Positions 28,093 to 38,487 of a stretch of DNA of 64,000 nucleotides are shown here, in pieces. Every line of letters starts with the position of its first letter. Position 1 is the first letter of the stretch. The stretch is from Sneathiella limimaris (GTDB lineage Bacteria; Pseudomonadota; Alphaproteobacteria; Sneathiellales; Sneathiellaceae), in assembly GCF_012932565.1 (NCBI RefSeq), contig NZ_JABBYJ010000001.1:2356001-2420000 (forward strand), read 5' to 3'. The notes beneath the pieces were generated by a model. It did not search any database. It saw only the letters and a program-made list of their open reading frames with translations, and was not told the origin of the DNA. The translations under genes were made by a program, and so were the position numbers.

Positions 28093-28830
28093 ATGTTTCT
28101 GGAAATATTGACTGATCCGACATCCATAGTCGCCTTACTAACGTTGATCGTTATGGAAATCGTCCTTGGGATCGATAACTTGATCTTCGTTTCAATCCTG
28201 AGCAACCGCTTGCCAGAGCATCAACGGAAAACAGGCCGGTTAATCGGGATCGGGCTCGCCATGGTTCTCAGATTGGTTCTGTTAAGCCTGATCGCGATTA
28301 TTGTGACCCTGACGGAACCTGTTTTCTCTTTTCAGGATTTTGATTTCTCCTGGCGGGATTTGATTATGCTGGCAGGCGGGCTTTTTCTGGTTTGGAAGGC
28401 AACAACAGAAGTTCATCACCATATGCAGGGGGCTGAGGAAGCTGAAGACGAGGGGCAAGTTAAAGTTTCAAGCTTTGCTGCAGTTATTGTTCAGATCCTG
28501 CTTCTAGATATCGTCTTTTCTGTGGATAGCATTATCACAGCCGTTGGCATGACAGATGAGATTGCAATCATGGTTATTGCTGTGGTGGTGTCTGTTGGCA
28601 TTATGATGGTTGCAGCTAACCCACTCTCAGAATTTATTTCCAAAAACCCAACCGTTGTAATGCTGGCGCTTGGTTTTTTGTTGATGATCGGAATGACCTT
28701 GATTGCCGAAGGATTAGGGTTCCATGTGCCAAAAGGATACATCTACGCTGCTATGGCATTTTCTGCGGGAGTGGAAACCCTCAATTTATTGGCGCGCAAG
28801 AATAGGCGAAAAAGAAAACCGGCTTCATAA
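28093..28830 (+). CDS. TerC-family integral membrane protein
   Basis: A 245-residue inner-membrane protein of the TerC family. The two conserved acidic motifs, [11 protein letters not shown] and [11 protein letters not shown], lie in membrane helices and suggest metal ion handling. Family members have been linked to manganese export and to supplying metal to secreted enzymes. Seven helices are expected. GAGGGGGAAG precedes the ATG. It converges with purN; the stop codon lies inside the hairpin that terminates purM-purN. Confidence 0.85.
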   Translation: MFLEILTDPTSIVALLTLIVMEIVLGIDNLIFVSILSNRLPEHQRKTGRLIGIGLAMVLRLVLLSLIAIIVTLTEPVFSFQDFDFSWRDLIMLAGGLFLVWKATTEVHHHMQGAEEAEDEGQVKVSSFAAVIVQILLLDIVFSVDSIITAVGMTDEIAIMVIAVVVSVGIMMVAANPLSEFISKNPTVVMLALGFLLMIGMTLIAEGLGFHVPKGYIYAAMAFSAGVETLNLLARKNRRKRKPAS

Positions 28831-28837
28831 GCCGGTT
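28808..28837 (-). terminator. Terminator of purM-purN between convergent genes
   Basis: A 9-bp stem AACCGGCTT (28817-28825) and AAGCCGGTT (28829-28837) with a 3-base loop. On the minus strand it is followed by TTTCTTTTT, as a purN terminator should be; on the plus strand there is no T-run. The terC stop codon overlaps it. Confidence 0.8.
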
Positions 28838-28844
28838 TGTGGTG

Positions 28845-29489
28845 TTATCGGGTTTGAGGATTGGTAATACTTGTTCCATCCTCATCAGGTTCGCTGATTT
28901 TACAGACAGATCCATGAACCTTTACACGTTTTTCAGCAATCAGCTTGAGTGCGAGCGGATAGATTTTGTGTTCCTGAACAAGGATCCTGGCTGCTAGATC
29001 GTCCGGCGTATCGTCCTGGAGAATGGGAACCGCTGCCTGGACAATAATGGGCCCGTCATCCATTTCAGGGCGCACATAATGAACCGTGCAACCGGTAAAT
29101 CGCGCACCAGACTCGATCGCCCGTTCATGAACGTGCAAGCCTTTGAAAGCTGGAAGGAGTGAAGGATGGATGTTGAGGATCCGATCCCGCCATCTGTTTA
29201 CAAATTTTGCTGACAAGAGGCGCATAAATCCAGCAAGGCAGATAAGGTCAACTTTCTTATCCGTCAGATACTCTGTAATGGCGTCGTCAAAATCTTCGCG
29301 TTCATCAAAATCCCGATGGTTGATGACTTTGGTTTCAATGCCTTTATCTTTTGCGAACTGGAGGCCTGCAGCTTCGGGGTTGTTAGAGAGAACTGTAACA
29401 ACTTCCGCCGGAAATCCTTCTTTTTGCGTGGCATTGACAAGGGCCTGCATGTTTGAGCCCCGTGAAGAAATCAGAATGGCGACTTTCAC
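28845..29489 (-). CDS. purN: Phosphoribosylglycinamide formyltransferase
   Basis: A 214-residue enzyme that transfers a formyl group from 10-formyl-tetrahydrofolate to GAR, the third step of purine synthesis. [11 protein letters not shown] binds the substrate phosphate. [12 protein letters not shown] holds the catalytic Asn and His, and [15 protein letters not shown] the catalytic Asp. The start GTG overlaps the purM stop by four bases (GTGA), giving a coupled purM-purN pair as in many proteobacteria. A strong hairpin ends the unit. Confidence 0.95.
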   Translation of the reverse strand: MKVAILISSRGSNMQALVNATQKEGFPAEVVTVLSNNPEAAGLQFAKDKGIETKVINHRDFDEREDFDDAITEYLTDKKVDLICLAGFMRLLSAKFVNRWRDRILNIHPSLLPAFKGLHVHERAIESGARFTGCTVHYVRPEMDDGPIIVQAAVPILQDDTPDDLAARILVQEHKIYPLALKLIAEKRVKVHGSVCKISEPDEDGTSITNPQTR

Positions 29490-30568
29490 TTTAGAAATGC
29501 CTCTTCAAGATCATTAATGAGGACCTGTTCCTGATCGTTTGTGCGTGCACTCAAACGACCAATTTCGAAAACTGTCTCGCCAGCCTCCTCTAGCAACTGG
29601 ATTAGGGCCGATTTATTTGCAGGAGCTACGGCAACTACCATGCCAATTCCACAGTTAAAAGTGGTAGCCAGTTCCCGCTCAGCAATATTACCTATTTCTG
29701 CCATCCATTGGAATAAGGGGGGCAGGGGCCACGATTTGGCATCAAGTTCGGCAATCAAATTTTCAGGGAGAATGCGGGGAATGTTTTCATAAAGTCCGCC
29801 ACCAGTAATGTGGGACAATGCTTTAATGTAACCTGCGCGGACGCCGGCAAGGCAACTTTTCACATAGATCCGTGTCGGTGCGATTAAGGCCTCTCCCAGG
29901 TTTTGGGAGGTATCAAATGGCGCGGGAGCGTTCAAATCCAGATCAAAATCGGCAATCAGACGTCTAACCAGTGAATATCCGTTGGAATGGACACCACTGG
30001 AACTGAGCCCTAGCAGTATATCGCCTTCGTTTAGGGTGTCTGCCTTTAACAGTTGATCCCGTTCAACGGCACCAACGGTAAAACCAGCCATGTCATAGTC
30101 GCCTTTAGCATACATACCTGGCATTTCGGCTGTCTCGCCTCCAATAAGTGCGCAGCCGGCCTGAACACACCCATCAGCGATTCCCTTGACGATATCTCGG
30201 GTCGCCTCGACGTCCAATCCACCTGTTGCAAAATAGTCGAGGAAAAAGAGAGGTTCTGCGCCCTGAACGACCAAGTCGTTTACGCACATTGCAACAAGAT
30301 CAATTCCAACCGTATCATGCTTATCAAGATCGATGGCGAGTTTTAACTTCGTGCCAACACCGTCTGTAGCTGAGACTAGAAGCGGGTCTTCGAAGCCAGC
30401 GGCCTTAAGATCAAAAAGCGCCCCAAAACCACCTAAGTCGGCATTGGCACCAGATCGTTTTGTCATGGCAGCAAGAGGCTTGATGGCATTGACCAGGGAA
30501 TTTCCTGCCTCAATATCGACACCAGCGTCCTTATAACTATAACTTTTTTTGGAGCTTTCACTTGTCAT
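29486..30568 (-). CDS. purM: Phosphoribosylformylglycinamidine cyclo-ligase
   Basis: A 360-residue AIR synthetase, which closes the imidazole ring in purine synthesis using [15 protein letters not shown] at the N-terminus, [21 protein letters not shown] and [14 protein letters not shown] are diagnostic of PurM, and the length is normal. It is the first gene of the minus-strand purM-purN unit and diverges from the DUF2066 gene across 66 bases. Confidence 0.96.
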   Translation of the reverse strand: MTSESSKKSYSYKDAGVDIEAGNSLVNAIKPLAAMTKRSGANADLGGFGALFDLKAAGFEDPLLVSATDGVGTKLKLAIDLDKHDTVGIDLVAMCVNDLVVQGAEPLFFLDYFATGGLDVEATRDIVKGIADGCVQAGCALIGGETAEMPGMYAKGDYDMAGFTVGAVERDQLLKADTLNEGDILLGLSSSGVHSNGYSLVRRLIADFDLDLNAPAPFDTSQNLGEALIAPTRIYVKSCLAGVRAGYIKALSHITGGGLYENIPRILPENLIAELDAKSWPLPPLFQWMAEIGNIAERELATTFNCGIGMVVAVAPANKSALIQLLEEAGETVFEIGRLSARTNDQEQVLINDLEEAFLK

Positions 30569-30634
30569 GGGATATGTTCTGCTTAATGTCCTACAATATC
30601 TCGGGCCAACATACGATTTTTCCAGTGGTTTGCA

Positions 30635-31786
30635 ATGATGGAAACAGTTCGACCAAATAATTACTTCATATTAGCACAAACGCTGGCGCTGTTTGCGACT
30701 ATCTTTTTTGGCACTATCTCGGCTGCATCAGCAGAGGGGTTGTTTTCTGCACGTGGTATATCAGTCGATGTTACTGCCAGTTCTGCAAATGAAGCTCGTG
30801 AAATTGCAATTAGTGAAGCGCAAGTGAGAGCTTTTAATGCCCTGTTACGCAAATTGACACCAGAAACTTACCACACAGAGCTTCCCAGCCTACCGGAAAC
30901 TGAAATTGCGGGCATGGTTACTGGGGTCCAAGTGAAAAATGAGAAAACTTCAGCTACGCGGTATTTGGCTGATTTTACTGTGGACTTTAACCGGGAACGC
31001 ATTTTGCCGTTGTTGCGTGCAAGGGATATTCCTTATGCGGAGAGCATCAGTAAACCAATTTTAGTTCTTCCTGTGTACGAAGATAAGGGGACCAAGAACC
31101 TTTGGGATGAACCTAACCCATGGCGGGATGCCTGGATTGATATATTCGATAACCGAAATGGCCCTGAAGGAAACCTGCAACGACAGGATGACTGGGCGCA
31201 AATCCCCGTTTTGCCTGTTCGAGTTCCTGTGGGAACACTTGATGACATGAAGGCTGTTACTGTTGAAGACGCGATCTACCTTCGAGAAGAGCCTATTAGG
31301 TCGATAGCTGAGGAATATGGCGCGAGTGCGGTGATGGTTGCATATGCCAGCCTGCAAAATAACAACGGTATCCGCCGTCTTGATATTTCCTATCAACGGA
31401 GCGACATGTTGACCCCTGCTGTTGTTGAGAGCTTTACAGGTGGGGATACCGATGAAGAAATATTCCGGGCAGCGATCTTCGATATGTTTCAAAACCTTCA
31501 GGAGGGGTGGAAAGATCAAAACATCTTGGATCGGTCTGTTGAAAACAAGTTGGCGGTTTCGACTACAATTAACAGCCTGAAAGACTGGGTTGACGTTAAG
31601 ACAAAAACCTCTGAAATCCCGGCAATTCAACAGGTGAAAGTGCGGGAAATTTCAGTCGGAAACGTTTTCTGGGAGATCGAGTTTGTGGGTAACCTCAGTC
31701 AACTGCGGCAGGCTTTCGCACAAAAGAGCCTTGTGCTCGACGATGCAGAGGGTTATTGGACATTGAACAAGCAGGGTCTTAACTAA
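30635..31786 (+). CDS. DUF2066 exported protein
   Basis: A 383-residue protein with an N-terminal signal peptide (hydrophobic stretch ending in ISAASA) and a DUF2066-type body ([26 protein letters not shown]). It should be periplasmic. The function is unknown. It starts at a tandem ATGATG. In alphaproteobacteria this family often sits between purM and the CDP-alcohol transferase/PerM/HdaA genes, as here, which points to a conserved but unexplained neighbourhood. Confidence 0.7.
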   Translation: MMETVRPNNYFILAQTLALFATIFFGTISAASAEGLFSARGISVDVTASSANEAREIAISEAQVRAFNALLRKLTPETYHTELPSLPETEIAGMVTGVQVKNEKTSATRYLADFTVDFNRERILPLLRARDIPYAESISKPILVLPVYEDKGTKNLWDEPNPWRDAWIDIFDNRNGPEGNLQRQDDWAQIPVLPVRVPVGTLDDMKAVTVEDAIYLREEPIRSIAEEYGASAVMVAYASLQNNNGIRRLDISYQRSDMLTPAVVESFTGGDTDEEIFRAAIFDMFQNLQEGWKDQNILDRSVENKLAVSTTINSLKDWVDVKTKTSEIPAIQQVKVREISVGNVFWEIEFVGNLSQLRQAFAQKSLVLDDAEGYWTLNKQGLN

Positions 31787-31832
31787 TCGATCCCTTTTTG
31801 GTTATACTGGCGCCGCTCAGGTCAGTGAGTGT

Positions 31833-32402
31833 GTGTGCAATCTGAAATCTGGTAATAAATTGAATATCCCCAATACAATTACATTGGCGCGGATTTTTTC
31901 TGTGCCGCTTATCGTCTGGCTGATTTTAACCGAACAGATGCTGGGTGCGTTTGTGGTTTTTGTTCTGGGCGGCGTATCAGACGCCTTGGATGGTTTGATC
32001 GCCAAACAGTTTGATTCAGTGACTATGCTTGGAAAGTATCTTGATCCTTTAGCGGATAAGATCCTGCTGGTTTCTATTTTTGTTACCCTTGGAATAAAAG
32101 AAGAAATACCAAGTTGGTTGGTTATTTTGGTGGTGAGCCGCGATATTCTCATTATAGGCGGTATTTTGTTTTCCTATTTGATGGAAATAAAGGTGGTGAT
32201 CAAGCCCGTGATGATCAGTAAAGCAAATACCTTCTTTCAGATCGTGCTTGCAGCTCTCGTGTTGGCAAATGCAGCTTTTACAATGGAAATCGCCCTGATG
32301 ATTGTCATCTTTGTGTATATTGTGGCGATGACGACAGTGCTTTCTGGATACAGTTACTTGACGACCTGGGTTAAGCAAAGCAATCTGCCAAAGATCGATT
32401 AA
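31833..32402 (+). CDS. CDP-alcohol phosphatidyltransferase family protein
   Basis: A 189-residue membrane enzyme of the CDP-alcohol phosphatidyltransferase family, close to PgsA (phosphatidylglycerophosphate synthase) or cardiolipin synthase types. The N-terminal NIPNTITLARI is typical. The catalytic signature reads DALDGLIAK, then eight residues, GKYLDPLAD, so all metal-binding Asp residues are present but the usual Arg after Ala is Lys. Several helices follow. The start is unclear: GTG 31833 and TTG 31860 are both possible. It leads into the permease and HdaA genes. Confidence 0.8.
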   Translation: MCNLKSGNKLNIPNTITLARIFSVPLIVWLILTEQMLGAFVVFVLGGVSDALDGLIAKQFDSVTMLGKYLDPLADKILLVSIFVTLGIKEEIPSWLVILVVSRDILIIGGILFSYLMEIKVVIKPVMISKANTFFQIVLAALVLANAAFTMEIALMIVIFVYIVAMTTVLSGYSYLTTWVKQSNLPKID

Positions 32403-32419
32403 CTGAGGAAAAAAACTGA

Positions 32420-33505
32420 ATGACAATCCGTCAACATCTGAAATTCTGGATTATTGCGACAGTTGTTTTTCTCGCAATTTTGGTCCTCCTTCGAGAGATC
32501 CTGCTTCCTTTTGTGTTGGGGATGGCGGTTGCCTATTTCCTGGACCCGGTCGCAGATAAACTCGAAGAAAAGGGGATGGGCCGGACTTCTGCCACTTCTC
32601 TAATTGTGGGAATCTTTCTTTTGATTACGATTCTGGCAGTTGTATTGCTGATCCCTGCACTGGCTGATCAGCTTATTGGATTAGTGAAGCGGCTGCCGGG
32701 TTATTTTCAGGCTGCATATGACTTGATTGTTCCTTTGCTCTCCCGTGTGGTTGATATCCCGGGTTTGGATAATGGCGGTGATTTCCGTAAAGTGCTGAGC
32801 GAACAGGCAACCTCTGCCTTTAAGAATTTAGGATCGATTACAACCAATATACTCGATCAAGGGTTGGCTTTCGTTAATCTGCTGAGCCTGTTGGTGATTA
32901 CGCCAGTTGTTGCTTTTTACTTGCTGCGAGATTGGGATTTAATTGTAGAGCGGGTTGACGGTTGGCTGCCTCGGAAACAACAGCAGACTATTCGAACACT
33001 GGTGAAGCAAATTGATGACGTTCTCGCCGGATTTGTTCGAGGTCAATCCACAGTTTGTTTGATTTTGGCAATTTACTATGGCGTTGCCTTGTTAGTTGTA
33101 GGGCTGGAATTTGGCTTGGTTATCGGGATATTAACCGGCTTGATTTCTTTCATTCCATTTGTTGGTGCCATCATCGGATTTATTGCTTCTGTTGGGGTGG
33201 CTCTATTTCAGTTTTGGCCTGACTTCATTCAAATTGGAATTGTTGGCGGCATTTTTGTTGTTGGTCAAATGCTTGAAGGGTATGTGCTCACACCGAAATT
33301 GGTTGGCGGTAAGGTAGGGCTCCATCCGGTTTGGGTTATGTTCGGCTTGTTGGCTGGTGGCGCTCTATTTGGGTTTGTTGGTGTTTTAGTCGCTGTACCA
33401 GTCGCCGCAGTGATAGGTGTCCTAAGCCGGTTTGCGCTTACCCAATATATGGATAGTCCGATCTATGGAGATGCTAACGATTTTGAAAAGCTGAGTAAGG
33501 ACTGA
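32420..33505 (+). CDS. AI-2E-family (PerM-like) transporter
   Basis: A 361-residue inner-membrane protein of the AI-2E/PerM family. About eight helices are predicted, with a soluble region near residues 70-150 and the conserved segments GLISFIPFVGAIIG and LTPKLVGGKVGLHP in the C-terminal half. Family substrates vary (autoinducer-2, ions), so no substrate is assigned. It starts 17 bases after the CDP-alcohol transferase, and its TGA shares one base with the ATG of hdaA. Confidence 0.8.
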   Translation: MTIRQHLKFWIIATVVFLAILVLLREILLPFVLGMAVAYFLDPVADKLEEKGMGRTSATSLIVGIFLLITILAVVLLIPALADQLIGLVKRLPGYFQAAYDLIVPLLSRVVDIPGLDNGGDFRKVLSEQATSAFKNLGSITTNILDQGLAFVNLLSLLVITPVVAFYLLRDWDLIVERVDGWLPRKQQQTIRTLVKQIDDVLAGFVRGQSTVCLILAIYYGVALLVVGLEFGLVIGILTGLISFIPFVGAIIGFIASVGVALFQFWPDFIQIGIVGGIFVVGQMLEGYVLTPKLVGGKVGLHPVWVMFGLLAGGALFGFVGVLVAVPVAAVIGVLSRFALTQYMDSPIYGDANDFEKLSKD

Positions 33506-34173
33506 TGCAACAAATTCCACTTGAATTTGCCTTTATTTCCAGCAAAGGCAGAGAGGATTTTCTTGTTTCGGATGCTAATTCAACAGCTGTTTCCTGGTTA
33601 GATAAATGGCCGAATTGGCCGGCTCCTTTTTTGTTGATCACAGGCCCCAAGGGATGTGGAAAAACCCATTTATCACATATATGGGCAGATAAAACGGCTG
33701 CGAAAACTCTTCAGGCAAATGATCTTGATAGACTAACCATTGAAGAATTGGCGGAGGTAGCTAAATCCTGCGTGGTTCTGGAAGATGTGGACGAGGCAAC
33801 GAATGAGCCAAACTTTTTTCATCTTTATAATTTGATCAAAGAAAATGGCCAATTTCTGCTAATCACCAGTCAACTGATTATTGACGAATGGGACATTCAA
33901 TTGCCGGACTTAAGATCGCGTATGGCAACTGTTCAAGTGGCTCGAATTGAAGAGCCTGATGACATGCTTTTTGGGGCCATACTTTTGAAACTATTTTCGG
34001 ATCGTCAGTTACAGGTCACGCCTGAGGTCATTCAATATCTTCTAACCCGTTTGGAGCGGACTTTTAAGGCGGCTCTCTCTACCGTCGAAGAACTGGATAG
34101 TCTTTCTTTATCCGAAAAAAGGCGAATAACTATACCTTTGGTGCGCGACCTTTTAAATGGGATGAATAGTTAG
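33505..34173 (+). CDS. hdaA: DnaA-related regulatory ATPase, HdaA type
   Basis: A 222-residue protein related to the AAA+ core of DnaA, without a DNA-binding domain IV. The Walker A motif GPKGCGKT spans 47-54; the Walker B-like VVLEDVDE follows. The first residues, QQIPLEF, resemble a sliding-clamp binding motif as in Hda. Hda/HdaA with the clamp stimulates ATP hydrolysis by DnaA and so prevents re-initiation of replication. The location after a PerM gene and before ppk matches alphaproteobacterial HdaA. It overlaps the permease gene by one base. Confidence 0.85.
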   Translation: MQQIPLEFAFISSKGREDFLVSDANSTAVSWLDKWPNWPAPFLLITGPKGCGKTHLSHIWADKTAAKTLQANDLDRLTIEELAEVAKSCVVLEDVDEATNEPNFFHLYNLIKENGQFLLITSQLIIDEWDIQLPDLRSRMATVQVARIEEPDDMLFGAILLKLFSDRQLQVTPEVIQYLLTRLERTFKAALSTVEELDSLSLSEKRRITIPLVRDLLNGMNS

Positions 34174-34255
34174 CGGGTATAGGCCGTTGACATTTCTCTT
34201 GCCTTGCAACTTCCGCATCGTATCATCACATTGTATAGAATAGGGAGGGTTGTTT

Positions 34256-34684
34256 ATGAAACTTTTATCCGCGTTGACGATTGGCTTGGGACTGTTTTCC
34301 ACAACTGTTTTTGCAGCCAACGATGTCGTTGGTATTTGGGAGACTGTTGAGGGGAAAAGTCATGTTGAGATCAGTAAATGTCAGACTGACAAATATTGTG
34401 GTAAGATTACATGGCTGAAAGAGCCGAATAACGACAAGGGTCAGCCAAAAACGGATATTAATAATCAAGATGTAAAACTGAGAGAGCGAAAAATCCTGGG
34501 AATAGAATTGCTTTCTGGCTTGGAAAAGGTTGGGGCCAATGAGTGGGATGATGGAGACATCTATAACCCTGAAGACGGGAACACTTACAGCTCTGAAATG
34601 TCGTTATTGGACGATAATACGTTGGAAGTGAAAGGCTGTGTCTTGTTTATTTGCAAAACACAGGTTTGGAAACGGATTAAATGA
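34256..34684 (+). CDS. DUF2147 secreted protein
   Basis: A 142-residue protein with a signal peptide ending near VFAAND. The mature part has the DUF2147 pattern: GIWETVEGKSHVEI, CGKITWLKEP, a DGDIYNPEDG turn and a C-terminal CKTQVWKR. It has two pairs of cysteines, which could be disulfides in the periplasm. The function is unknown. ATG 34256 is fixed by GGGAGGG seven bases upstream. It stands between hdaA and ppk with gaps on both sides, so it is probably transcribed on its own. Confidence 0.75.
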   Translation: MKLLSALTIGLGLFSTTVFAANDVVGIWETVEGKSHVEISKCQTDKYCGKITWLKEPNNDKGQPKTDINNQDVKLRERKILGIELLSGLEKVGANEWDDGDIYNPEDGNTYSSEMSLLDDNTLEVKGCVLFICKTQVWKRIK

Positions 34685-34707
34685 AGTTGTCTTACTGAGA
34701 TAAAACG

Positions 34708-34740
34708 GTCTCTGTTGTAATAAATTGGAGACATTTTTTT
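34708..34740 (+). terminator. Weak intrinsic terminator
   Basis: A 5-bp stem, GTCTC (34708-34712) and GAGAC (34728-34732), with a 15-base loop, followed by ATTTTTTT. The T-run is good and the stem is weak. It could end the DUF2147 transcript just before ppk. Confidence 0.45.
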
Positions 34741-34781
34741 GCTAGAAACAACTTATAGGTTATCGCTTTAGAAAGAAGAAT

Positions 34782-36935
34782 ATGAACTCTTCAGTTCCCA
34801 TAGATCAGGCCCAGAAATTAGATGCAGTTGATTTGTCATCTTCAGATCGGTTTATCAACCGGGAACTTTCATGGATTTCATTCAATTCAAGGGTTTTGGA
34901 AGAGGCAGAAAATACTGCTCATCCACTTTTGGAGAGACTGCGTTTTTTATCCATTTCTGGGTCTAACCTAGATGAGTTTTATATGGTTCGTGTTGCGGGC
35001 CTCTGGGGGCAGGTCCATGCTCGTGTTGCCACTGTCAGTCCAGATGGTCTTACACCTGCACAGGCATTGGAGCAGGTGGATATTACCGCAGGCCACTTGA
35101 TGGATAAACAACAGCAAGTCTGGAAAGATCTGTTGGAATTGATGGAAGCGGAAGGCATCCATCTTGTGTTGCCAGGTGACCTGACCAAAGCGGATAAGAA
35201 ATGGCTTCAGGGTTATTTTGAAGAACAGATTTTTCCGATCCTGACACCCATGGCTATTGACCCGTCTCACCCTTTTCCGTTTATCCAAAACTTAGGGTTT
35301 GGAATGATTTTGGAAATGGCTGGACGGAAAAACGAGCCCAATCTCAAGGCCCTAATCCCATTTCCGAACGCAGCACATCGATTTGTTCGTTTACCAGGCG
35401 ATGAAATTCGTTTCATCTCTCTGGAAAGCATTGTCACCCTCTATCTGGATAAAATTTTCCCAGGATACAAAGTCTTGGGATCAGGGTTATTTCGATTAAT
35501 TCGAGACAGTGATATTGAGATTGAGGAAGAAGCTGAAGATCTCGTCCGGCTTTATGAAACGGCCTTGAAACGCCGTCGCCGGGGCAGTGTAATCCGCTTG
35601 AAAGTCAATCAAGAGATGCCAGAATCTCTTCGAAAGCTCCTTATCGAAGAGATTGATATTGATAATCGTGCGTTGACTGTCGTTGATGGAATTCTCGGAA
35701 TATCCCAAGTCTCTCAGATGATTACTGAGGATCGACCGGATCTATTGTTTCAGCAAGCAGAACCAAGATATCCTGAGCGGGTGAGGGAGGCTGGGGGTAA
35801 CGTTTTTCAGGCCATCAGCATCAAGGATTTTGTGGTCCACCACCCCTATGAAAGCTTTGATGTTGTTGTTCAGTTTCTGAAACAAGCAGCCCGTGATCCT
35901 GACGTTGTCGCGATTAAGCATACGCTGTACCGAACATCTTCAGATAGTCCGATTGTTAAGGCCTTGATTGAGGCAGCAGAGGCCGGAAAATCAGTGACTG
36001 CCCTGATTGAATTGAAAGCTCGTTTCGATGAAGAGGCCAACATTCGTTGGGCTCGCGATTTGGAGCGGGCCGGAGCCCAGGTGATATACGGCTTTGTGGA
36101 TCTTAAAACTCATGCCAAAGTCTCTGTTGCCGTCCGCCGTGAAGGACAATCCTTGAAAAGTTATATGCATTTCGGGACTGGCAATTACCATCCCAACAAT
36201 GCGCGGATCTATTCCGATCTTTCCATGTTCACAGATGATCAGGACCTGGCAAAGGATGTCACATTGATGTTCAACTACATCACGGGATATTCGAAACCGG
36301 AAAACATGAGCAAGCTGTATCTTTCTCCATACAATCTTAGGGAAGCCTTGATGGAGATGATTGAGAAGGAAATAGACTTTGTTAAAAAAGGAAAACCAGG
36401 AGCCATCTGGGCTAAATTGAACTCTCTTGTGGATCCTGAAATTATTGATGCACTCTATAAAGCTTCAAATGCGGGTGTAAATATCCGACTTGTGGTTCGC
36501 GGGATTTGTTGCCTGCGTCCTGGCGTTAAAGGAATGTCAGAGAATATCCAGGTGCGGAGCATCATTGGTCGGTTTTTGGAACATTCAAGAATGGTCTGTT
36601 TCGGAAATGGGGCAGGTTTACCATCCCCGGAAGCGAGAGTATTTTTGTCTTCAGCCGATTGGATGCCTCGAAATCTAAATCGTAGAATTGAAACACTTGT
36701 TCCTGTAACGAACGAGACAATTCACCGTCAGGTTCTGGATCAGATTATGGTCGCCTGTATCAAGGATAACCAGCAAACCTGGATTTTGGAAGCTGATGGA
36801 ACCTACACACGATTGCACGATGATCAGCAACCATTTTCCGCACACAACTATTTTTTGACAAATCCATCTTTATCTGGCCGAGGAAAAGCTTTAAAAGTGA
36901 ACATGCCGGTGCCAGATTTAACACCGCCGGTATAG
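34782..36935 (+). CDS. ppk: Polyphosphate kinase 1
   Basis: A 717-residue PPK1, which reversibly makes long-chain polyphosphate from ATP. The N-terminal domain begins RFINRELSWISFN. The phospholipase-D-like catalytic domains carry HFGTGNYHP with His463, the expected phospho-acceptor, and FLEHSRM with His601. The length is typical. It is followed after 25 bases by ppx, so synthesis and breakdown of polyphosphate are encoded together. Confidence 0.96.
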   Translation: MNSSVPIDQAQKLDAVDLSSSDRFINRELSWISFNSRVLEEAENTAHPLLERLRFLSISGSNLDEFYMVRVAGLWGQVHARVATVSPDGLTPAQALEQVDITAGHLMDKQQQVWKDLLELMEAEGIHLVLPGDLTKADKKWLQGYFEEQIFPILTPMAIDPSHPFPFIQNLGFGMILEMAGRKNEPNLKALIPFPNAAHRFVRLPGDEIRFISLESIVTLYLDKIFPGYKVLGSGLFRLIRDSDIEIEEEAEDLVRLYETALKRRRRGSVIRLKVNQEMPESLRKLLIEEIDIDNRALTVVDGILGISQVSQMITEDRPDLLFQQAEPRYPERVREAGGNVFQAISIKDFVVHHPYESFDVVVQFLKQAARDPDVVAIKHTLYRTSSDSPIVKALIEAAEAGKSVTALIELKARFDEEANIRWARDLERAGAQVIYGFVDLKTHAKVSVAVRREGQSLKSYMHFGTGNYHPNNARIYSDLSMFTDDQDLAKDVTLMFNYITGYSKPENMSKLYLSPYNLREALMEMIEKEIDFVKKGKPGAIWAKLNSLVDPEIIDALYKASNAGVNIRLVVRGICCLRPGVKGMSENIQVRSIIGRFLEHSRMVCFGNGAGLPSPEARVFLSSADWMPRNLNRRIETLVPVTNETIHRQVLDQIMVACIKDNQQTWILEADGTYTRLHDDQQPFSAHNYFLTNPSLSGRGKALKVNMPVPDLTPPV

Positions 36936-36960
36936 TTGGATCAGTAAAAGAGCAGGTTCA

Positions 36961-38487
36961 GTGCAGGATATTTTAGAGTCCCGGGAGAATGGCCAGGAAA
37001 CTCTGGTCACGACAACTCAGAACCTTACCGCTGTCATTGATATCGGTTCAAACTCGGTCCGACTGGTGGTTTTTGACGGGCCATCGCGTGTACCTCTTCC
37101 CAAATTTAACGAAAAAGTTCTGTGTGGACTGGGGCGGGACTTGGGGCATTCCAACCTTCTGAACCAAGAAGCAATGGACGAGGCCATGCGGGCCATTCGT
37201 CGATATACCTACCTGGTACATCACATGGGAATTGATCGGATTATTGTAGCGGCAACCGCCGCCGTTCGTGAAGCTGAAAACGGTTCTGAATTTGTTGCAG
37301 AAATTGAGCAAGAATGTGATCTGAATGTTCAGGTCTTGAGTGGTAAGCAAGAAGCTCGCTATGCGGGTCTTGGTGTTCTTTCAGGGATGCCATTCGCCAA
37401 TGGGCTTGTCGGAGACTTGGGCGGCGGTAGTTTGGAGCTCGTCAATGTTGGTGATCACCGAATTGGAAATACAGCCACATTGCCATTGGGTGCCTTGCGG
37501 CTTTCACGGATGGGTTTTTCCCGCGAGGATCTAGTCAATTACCTCCATGCCCAATTTGAGAGTGTCGACTGGCTTGATGAAGTTCGAGGTAAAAATTTCT
37601 ACGTTGTTGGTGGTGCTTGGCGCGCTCTTGCCAAATATCATATTCAGAAGAACTTACATCCTCTGAATATCGTTCATAATTACAAGTTGCATTTTTCAGA
37701 AATGAAACTGTTGATCCGCGAGATCATGTCGTTCTCGGATGATGATCTGATGCGGAACCCGTTTATTCAAAAATCAAGGGCTGAGACCTTGAAAACGGCT
37801 GCTGTTATCATGGACCAGCTATTTAGTGTGGTTAAGCCAAAGAATGTGATTTTCTCTGCCAATGGTTTGAGGGAAGGTCTTTTGTTTTCTGAGTTGAAGA
37901 AACCGGTTCGGAAAATAGATCCGCTTTTGGAATCCTGTCGCAATATGGCCGCTAAAGAGGGTCGTTTTGCGGAGCATGGAGAAGAAATTTATCAATGGTT
38001 GATGCCTGCCTTTGATGAGTTAGGTTCAAAAGGAAAGCGGTTGGCTTTAGCGGCCGCGACACTTTCTGATATTGCCTGGACCATGAGCCCGGACTATCGC
38101 GCTCCACAAGCTTTTCGCAGAATTTTCAGAGCACCCTTCAGTGGTATTGGCCACAAAGGGCGTGCGATCGTTGCTCTGGCCGTTTATGCTCGCTATCGAG
38201 GCGGCTTTGTGGGCAATGCTCCGGAAGACGCATTAGCTTTAGTTGATAGCGAGGAAAGACAGCATTCATTGAGCTTAGGCCTTGCACTACGGCTATCTCA
38301 TTCCTTGAGCGGGGGTACACAAGGCATCCTGCCAAAAACGAACCTGATCGCGGACAAGAATGAAATAATCCTGGAGGTGCCAGAAGAGCTCTCTATCCTT
38401 CTGGGAACAAGTGTTCATTCTCGCTTGGCCGCACTTGCAAGCTGTCTTGGGAAAACTTATTCTATTCGGATTATTGAAGATCAATAA
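36961..38487 (+). CDS. ppx: Exopolyphosphatase (Ppx/GppA family)
   Basis: A 508-residue member of the actin-like ASKHA ATPase fold. AVIDIGSNSVRLVVFDG is the first phosphate loop and VGDLGGGSLELVNV the second. A C-terminal HD-type helical domain of about 190 residues follows. Ppx removes terminal phosphates from polyphosphate; GppA activity on pppGpp is also possible in this family. The start is GTG 36961 with GCAGG upstream. Its 3' end overlaps convergent rnd by 17 bases with no terminator visible. Confidence 0.9.
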   Translation: MQDILESRENGQETLVTTTQNLTAVIDIGSNSVRLVVFDGPSRVPLPKFNEKVLCGLGRDLGHSNLLNQEAMDEAMRAIRRYTYLVHHMGIDRIIVAATAAVREAENGSEFVAEIEQECDLNVQVLSGKQEARYAGLGVLSGMPFANGLVGDLGGGSLELVNVGDHRIGNTATLPLGALRLSRMGFSREDLVNYLHAQFESVDWLDEVRGKNFYVVGGAWRALAKYHIQKNLHPLNIVHNYKLHFSEMKLLIREIMSFSDDDLMRNPFIQKSRAETLKTAAVIMDQLFSVVKPKNVIFSANGLREGLLFSELKKPVRKIDPLLESCRNMAAKEGRFAEHGEEIYQWLMPAFDELGSKGKRLALAAATLSDIAWTMSPDYRAPQAFRRIFRAPFSGIGHKGRAIVALAVYARYRGGFVGNAPEDALALVDSEERQHSLSLGLALRLSHSLSGGTQGILPKTNLIADKNEIILEVPEELSILLGTSVHSRLAALASCLGKTYSIRIIEDQ

